Shown here: one piece after another, positions 58,831 through 61,768 of the stretch
Layout: every line of letters starts with the position of its first letter
Numbering within the stretch: the first letter of the stretch is position 1
DNA from: Kingella_B sp963529665
GTDB lineage: Bacteria; Pseudomonadota; Gammaproteobacteria; Burkholderiales; Neisseriaceae
DNA: 61,768 bases
Direction: 5' to 3'
NCBI GenBank assembly: GCA_963529665.1
Contig: CAUSAG010000011.1
Span: 1-61,768 of the forward strand
Translations under genes and position numbers: made by a program
Notes under the pieces: generated by a model
Seen by the model: the letters and a program-made list of their open reading frames with translations, nothing else
Database searches by the model: none
What the model was told of the DNA's origin: nothing

Positions 58831-59829
58831 TCAAATCTTGCCGATTTTATGCTGGTTCTCGGCAATCCACGCTTTCAATTCATCCTGCGACATCCATTGG
58901 CTGTTGTTGTCGCTGGCGTAAACAAAGCCTTCGGGCACTTTCACGCCGTCTTTGATGCGCTCGGGCGTTTTGTCCCAGCCGTTGATGGCGGGCAGGATTT
59001 TGAAATGCTCGGGGTATTCGTAGGTGTGCCACGAATCTTCCGCGCCGATCATCTGTTCGTGCAGCTTTTCGCCTGGGCGGATGCCGACGGTTTTTTGCTC
59101 GCATTCGGGGGCGACGGCGCGGGCGAGTTCGCAGATGTTCATTGACGGGATTTTTTTGACGTAAATCTCGCCGCCGACCATGTCGTCAAACGCGTGCCAA
59201 ACCAGCTCCACGCCTTGTTCCAGCGAAATCATAAAGCGCGTCATGCGCGGATCGGTTATCGGCAGAACGCCGCTTTCGCGCTGCAACAGGAAAAAGGGGA
59301 TAACGGAGCCGCGCGAGCCCATCACGTTGCCGTAGCGCACCACGGCAAAGCGCGTGCCGTGCTCGCCCGAATAGGCGTTTCCCGCCACGAAGAGCTTGTC
59401 GCTGGCGAGCTTGGTTGCGCCGTATAGGTTGATGGGACTGCTGGCTTTGTCGGTGGACAGGGCGACGACTTTTTTCACGCCTTTGTCGATGCAGGCATCA
59501 ATCAGGTTCATCGCGCCGTTGATGTTGGTTTTCACGCATTCAAACGGGTTGTATTCGGCGGTGGGGACGATTTTGGTGGCGGCGGCGTGGACAACGTAAT
59601 CCACGCCGTCCAGCGCGCGGTACAGGCGGTCTTTGTCGCGCACGTCGCCGATGAAAAAGCGCACGCGCTTGTCGCCTTGGTATTGTTTTGCCATGTCCCA
59701 TTGTTTCATTTCGTCGCGGGATAGGATGATGATTTTTTTTGGGTTGTAGCGGGCAAGCGTCATGGGGACGAAGGTGTTGCCGAATGAGCCTGTGCCGCCG
59801 GTGATGAGGATGGTAGCGTTGGTAAGCAT
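58831..59829 (-). CDS. pseB: UDP-N-acetylglucosamine 4,6-dehydratase (inverting)
   Basis: A 332-residue SDR enzyme: TGGTGSFGNTFV (NAD(P) binding, residues 10-21), KRVRFFIGDVRDKDRLYRAL, VVHAAATKIVPTAEYNPFECVKTNINGAMNLIDACIDKGVKKVVALSTDKASSPINLYGATKLASDKLF (with the modified Met/Thr-Lys-Tyr catalytic region). It makes the 4-keto sugar that PseC aminates. Confidence 0.92.
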   Translation of the reverse strand: MLTNATILITGGTGSFGNTFVPMTLARYNPKKIIILSRDEMKQWDMAKQYQGDKRVRFFIGDVRDKDRLYRALDGVDYVVHAAATKIVPTAEYNPFECVKTNINGAMNLIDACIDKGVKKVVALSTDKASSPINLYGATKLASDKLFVAGNAYSGEHGTRFAVVRYGNVMGSRGSVIPFFLLQRESGVLPITDPRMTRFMISLEQGVELVWHAFDDMVGGEIYVKKIPSMNICELARAVAPECEQKTVGIRPGEKLHEQMIGAEDSWHTYEYPEHFKILPAINGWDKTPERIKDGVKVPEGFVYASDNNSQWMSQDELKAWIAENQHKIGKI

Positions 59830-59912
59830 TGTGGTTAGTGAACAAATGAAAAGGCAGCATTATAGCCGTTTTGGGGCTTTCAGGCTGCCTTTGGGGGGGA
59901 TGGTAAGGCGCG

Positions 59913-61034
59913 TTAGGCAAACAATTCTTGTATGATGGTTTGATAGATGGCGGTGAGCTTGGGGATGTCGTCTAACGCGATGTGTTCGTCGATTTGGTGG
60001 ATGGTGGCGTTGACGAAGCCGAGTTCTATCAGCTCGCGGCTGATGGCTTTGATAAAGCGTCCGTCGGATGTGCCGCCCGTGGTGGAGAGTTCGGGGGTGA
60101 TGCCGCAAACGTTTTGGCAGGCGCGTTGGGCGATTTGGGTGAGCGTGCCCGCTTCGGTTAGGAATGGGTTGCCTGATAATTGCCAGTCTAGGTCGTAGCG
60201 CAGCTGGTGCGCGTCTAGGATTTGGTGGACTTGGCTTTTCAGGCTGCCTTCGGTTTGCTCGGTGGAGAAGCGGAAGTTGAATTGGATGTTTATATCGGCG
60301 GGGATGACGTTGGTTGCGCCTGTGCCGCTGTGGATGTTGGAGATTTGGAAGCTGGTGGCGGGGAAGTAGGCGTTGCCGTTGTCCCATTGGGTGTTGATGA
60401 GTTCGGCGAGCGCGGGGGCGGAGGCGTGGATGGGGTTTTCGGCGAGATGGGGATAGGCGATGTGTCCTTGCTTGCCGTGGATTTTCAGGCTGCCTGAAAG
60501 GCTGCCGCGCCGTCCGTTTTTGAGCATATCGCCAAGCTGGTGTTGCGCGGTGGGTTCGCCCACGATGCAGTAGTCAAAGGTTTCGCCGCGTGCTTGGAGC
60601 GTGTCCACCACGCGCGTGGTGCCGTCTTTGCCGTCGCCTTCTTCATCGGAAGTAATCAGCAGGGCAAGGCTGCCTGAAAATTGGGGATGGGCGGCGAGAT
60701 AGCGTTCGGCGGCAACAACAAAGCAGGCGATGGCGGTTTTCATGTCTGCTGCGCCGCGGGCGTAGAGTTTGCCGTTGTGTTCGGTTGGCTCAAAGGGGGG
60801 GAATGTCCATTTGGCTTCATCGCCCGTGGGGACGACGTCGGTGTGCCCCGCAAAACACAGCACAGGCGCTTGGCTGCCGATGCGGGCGTAGAGATTTTTG
60901 GTGTTGCCGTGGTTGTGCCATTCTATTTTGAAACCGAGTGCGGCGAGCCGTGCGGCGATGATGTCTTGGCAGCCGTGGTCGTTGGGCGTGATGCTGGGCT
61001 GGGCGAGCAGTTGTTTGGCAAGGGCGAGAGACAT
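59913..61034 (-). CDS. dapE: Succinyl-diaminopimelate desuccinylase
   Basis: A 373-residue M20 peptidase-family enzyme: CFAGHTDVVPTGDEAKW, YARGAADMKTAIA, LLITSDEEGDG (metal ligands) and TTGGTSDGRFI near the C-terminus. It removes succinate in lysine/diaminopimelate synthesis. Full length. Several DUS words lie inside (60236, 60486, 60669). Confidence 0.95.
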   Translation of the reverse strand: MSLALAKQLLAQPSITPNDHGCQDIIAARLAALGFKIEWHNHGNTKNLYARIGSQAPVLCFAGHTDVVPTGDEAKWTFPPFEPTEHNGKLYARGAADMKTAIACFVVAAERYLAAHPQFSGSLALLITSDEEGDGKDGTTRVVDTLQARGETFDYCIVGEPTAQHQLGDMLKNGRRGSLSGSLKIHGKQGHIAYPHLAENPIHASAPALAELINTQWDNGNAYFPATSFQISNIHSGTGATNVIPADINIQFNFRFSTEQTEGSLKSQVHQILDAHQLRYDLDWQLSGNPFLTEAGTLTQIAQRACQNVCGITPELSTTGGTSDGRFIKAISRELIELGFVNATIHQIDEHIALDDIPKLTAIYQTIIQELFA

Positions 61035-61165
61035 GGTTTGCTTTCGTGGGAAATATTTTCAGCCTTGCGCGTTGCGCTGCGGCATACCTCTTTATTGCCA
61101 AATCAAAGATTTGGACAAAAAGGCAAGGCTGCCTATTGGGTTGAGTAGGCAGCCTGAAAATGGGT

Positions 61166-61768
61166 TTATGCGTTGTTAAACAGCCAAGGCTGGGCGTTGC
61201 GCCGTTGTTGTTCAAATTGTTGGATTTCATCGGCGTGTTGCAAAGTAAGCCCGATTTCGTCCAAGCCGTTGAGCAGGCAGTGCTTGCGGTGTTCGGTGAT
61301 GTCAAATGGGAACACCGCGCCGCTGGGGGTGGTTACGGTTTGCTGGGCGAGGTCTATGGTGAGCTGGTAGCCTTCGTTAGCGTAGGTTTCTTGAAATAGC
61401 TGTTCTACTTGCGCTTCGGTGAGCACGATGGGCAGCAAGCCGTTTTTGTAGCAGTTATTAAAAAAGATGTCGGCAAAGCTGGGGGCGATGACAGCGCGAA
61501 AGCCGTAATCATCCAATGCCCACGGGGCGTGTTCGCGGCTGGAACCGCAGCCGAAGTTTTTGCGCGTGAGCAGGATTTGCGCGCCTTGATAACGCGGTTG
61601 GTTGAGCGAGAATTCGGGGTTGAGCGGGCGGTGGCTGTTGTCCATGCCTGGTTCGCCGTGGTCTAGGTAGCGCCATTCGTCAAAGCAGTTTACGCCGAAG
61701 CCGCTGCGTTTGATGGATTTGAGAAATTGTTTGGGGATGATGGCATCGGTGTCCACGTTGCTGCGGTC
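61166..61768 (-). CDS. leuD: 3-isopropylmalate dehydratase small subunit, partial
   Basis: The C-terminal 200 residues or so of LeuD. The frame is open to the window edge (DRSNVDTDAIIPKQFLKSI), so the true start lies outside. TRKNFGCGSSREHAPWALDDYGFRAVIAPSFADIFFNNCYKNGLLPI is the swivel-domain signature. With LeuC it isomerises isopropylmalate in leucine synthesis. Confidence 0.95.
   Translation of the reverse strand, partial: DRSNVDTDAIIPKQFLKSIKRSGFGVNCFDEWRYLDHGEPGMDNSHRPLNPEFSLNQPRYQGAQILLTRKNFGCGSSREHAPWALDDYGFRAVIAPSFADIFFNNCYKNGLLPIVLTEAQVEQLFQETYANEGYQLTIDLAQQTVTTPSGAVFPFDITEHRKHCLLNGLDEIGLTLQHADEIQQFEQQRRNAQPWLFNNA

Overview
The window comes from a member of the Neisseriaceae that uses the Kingella-type DNA uptake sequence. 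The 12-mer AGGCAGCCTGAA and its complement TTCAGGCTGCCT recur throughout, most densely in the host flank, where they often form inverted pairs that act as terminators. Host genes (radC, rsmA, copA, tmk, dapE, leuD) are typical of this family. Species is inferred from the DUS dialect only; Kingella or a close relative is the best guess.

Positions 41-41803 hold what looks like a complete, intact temperate myovirus of about 41.8 kb, inserted in the 3' end of a tRNA-Leu gene. A 16-bp core (GGTCTCGGGCACCAAG) is repeated at both ends, and paired direct repeats that look like integrase arm sites lie inside both ends. Left arm (156-6803, minus strand): one early operon driven leftward from PL, carrying recombination genes (YqaJ-type exonuclease, RecT, SSB) and ending in an AlpA/Xis-like gene beside attL. 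Immunity region (6804-11078): a HEPN-containing two-gene cassette, a CI-type S24 repressor with a downstream membrane protein, Cro-like and CII-like genes, and palindromic operators TTAAACA-N3-TGTTTAA placed identically within PL and PR. Replication region (11160-15975): AntA/KilAC antirepressor, an O-like initiator gene containing five 16-bp iterons followed by an AT-rich stretch with three spaced repeats (a likely origin), a possible helicase loader, a RuvC-like resolvase, NinB, a DUF968-like protein and an adenine methylase. A near-consensus promoter at 16472-16500, followed about 50-80 nt later by a terminator, resembles a lambda-type late promoter under antitermination control. Next is a PAPS-reductase-like cassette with its own divergent regulator (16658-18254).

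The late region (18287-40612) carries terminase, portal, head (DUF2213 protease, decoration, DUF2184-type capsid), connectors, contractile tail (DUF3383 sheath, DUF3277 tube, a chaperone with a -1 frameshift site, tape measure), baseplate, fibre and its chaperone, a papain-like hydrolase, holin-like proteins, an M15 endolysin and overlapping Rz/Rz1 spanins. Many late genes are preceded by a short hairpin plus T-run directly abutting the next ribosome binding site. Small reverse-strand genes (10587, 16658, 28986) interrupt the late and early-right operons and look like lysogenically expressed insertions. The integrase (40651-41640, minus) lies beside attR.

The host flank (41804-61768) has radC, rsmA, an AT-rich orphan membrane gene, an orphan polar amino-acid ABC ATPase, a MetE-C-terminal-like enzyme, copA, a tandem pair of small exported proteins (one broken by a stop codon), three pseudaminic acid genes (pseI, pseC, pseB) scattered among unrelated genes, an alanine/glycine symporter, tmk, a VOC protein, dapE and a partial leuD. 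Intergenic repeats include a 107-bp element with perfect 29-bp inverted ends built around dRS3-type sequences, and a structured repeat-like segment at 52550-52800.
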